This document shows, in pieces, positions 13,263 through 13,560 of a stretch of 13,560 bases of DNA. Source of the DNA: JBKBKN01 sp046294625. Lineage in GTDB: Bacteria; Bacteroidota; Bacteroidia; M30B66. The notes under the pieces were generated by a model. The model was not told the DNA's origin. It saw only the letters and a list, made by a program, of their open reading frames with translations, and searched no databases. The position numbers and the translations under genes were made by a program. The stretch is from the NCBI GenBank assembly GCA_046294625.1, contig JBKBKN010000039.1, positions 1-13,560 of the forward strand. The letters are read 5' to 3'. How positions within the stretch are numbered: position 1 is the stretch's first letter; every line of letters starts with the position of its first letter.

Positions 13263-13560
13263 AATAGTTAACTTTTCCTAATTGCAAGAAAAATACAATA
13301 CGATTTTATATCATCCATTCTTGATCATTTAGGTGAAAGCGGAACGGGAAATAATATAAAACTTTCAAAACAAGATGCCAAACTAAATTTTAATTCAGAT
13401 TTAATTTATTCACCTAGATTTCAGATAATTGTATTTTTCTAGTAAAAGTGTGGGCATCCCATAAAATGGACGGGTTGAAAGTAAAAAAAATCTGCTTGAT
13501 ATTGTAGCTGTCAAAAACGAAGCGGAAGTGAGCTCTGCTGGAGAGCAACTCATCAGGAAT
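13263..13560. other. AT-rich non-coding region after the hydroxylase gene
   Basis: The first 150 bases are AT-rich with no open frame of note and no clear terminator. An 8-bp inverted repeat TAGGTGAA/TTCACCTA (13330-13337 and 13409-13416) has arms 71 bases apart. From about 13440 the base composition rises in GC, and open frames run to the window edge on both strands. Confidence 0.6.
13414..13560 (-). CDS. Possible 3' end of a gene entering from the right edge
   Basis: On the minus strand a frame is open for 48 codons from the window edge to a TAG at 13414 (for example FRFVFDSYNIKQIFFTF near its middle). I recognise no family. A plus-strand frame of 32 codons (13465-13560) is also open to the edge but has no ATG, and a second minus-strand frame is open over much of the same stretch. 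Coding status is therefore undecided; it could also be a decayed gene. Confidence 0.25.
   Translation of the reverse strand: MPDELLSSRAHFRFVFDSYNIKQIFFTFNPSILWDAHTFTRKIQLSEI

Noticed and set aside
13330..13416. Inverted repeat TAGGTGAA/TTCACCTA as a terminator of the hydroxylase gene
   Set aside because: The arms are 71 bases apart, the inner sequence does not pair well and no T-tract follows.
13449..13480. Insertion sequence end at GTGTGGGCATCCCAT
   Set aside because: No matching inverted repeat, target duplication or transposase motif is visible in the window.
1..13560. tRNA, rRNA, CRISPR array, prophage or defence genes
   Set aside because: I looked for their typical signs (regular repeats, tRNA stems, integrase, transposase or nuclease motifs) and found none.

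Overview
This window most likely comes from the chromosome of a member of the Bacteroidota. The evidence is the Bacteroidota-type TonB N-terminus (MDEIVFEKRNKDYGAY), the exbB-exbD-exbD-tonB gene order, -7 promoter boxes close to TAnnTTTG, almost no Shine-Dalgarno sequences, and roughly 40% GC by eye. The genus cannot be told from what I see. No IS element, prophage, CRISPR array, tRNA or rRNA was found.

Layout. (1) 1-1269, minus strand: rimP followed by a 3'-truncated nusA, the start of the usual rimP-nusA translation/transcription operon. (2) 1270-1558: a divergent regulatory region. (3) 1559-5609, plus strand: a tight cluster of exbB, two different exbD genes, tonB, a 64-codon two-helix membrane protein, and a PstS-like phosphate-type binding lipoprotein. 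It is followed after 74 bases by a secreted TPR-repeat protein (5684-7279). Together this looks like a cell-envelope energy-transduction module: a proton-driven ExbB/ExbD motor, TonB spanning the periplasm, and periplasmic partners. (4) 7302-7333: a probable bidirectional terminator where the plus-strand cluster meets the minus-strand genes. (5) 11332-7314, minus strand: a small outer-membrane beta-barrel protein, priA (replication restart helicase, TTG start) and rsgA (ribosome assembly GTPase), the last with its own promoter very close to its start codon. (6) 11333-11507: a divergent regulatory region with three perfect inverted repeats. (7) 11508-13262, plus strand: a phenylalanine-4-hydroxylase-type enzyme with a long C-terminal extension. 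(8) 13263-13560: AT-rich non-coding DNA, with a possible gene end entering from the right edge.

Most genes are ordinary housekeeping or envelope genes. The parts most worth a second look are the TonB cluster (two ExbD paralogues with different periplasmic insertions, a binding protein without its ABC transporter, an undescribed small membrane protein), the C-terminal half of the aromatic hydroxylase, the dyads upstream of it, and the close-up promoter of rsgA. I see no clear sign of a wholly new defence or mobile system.
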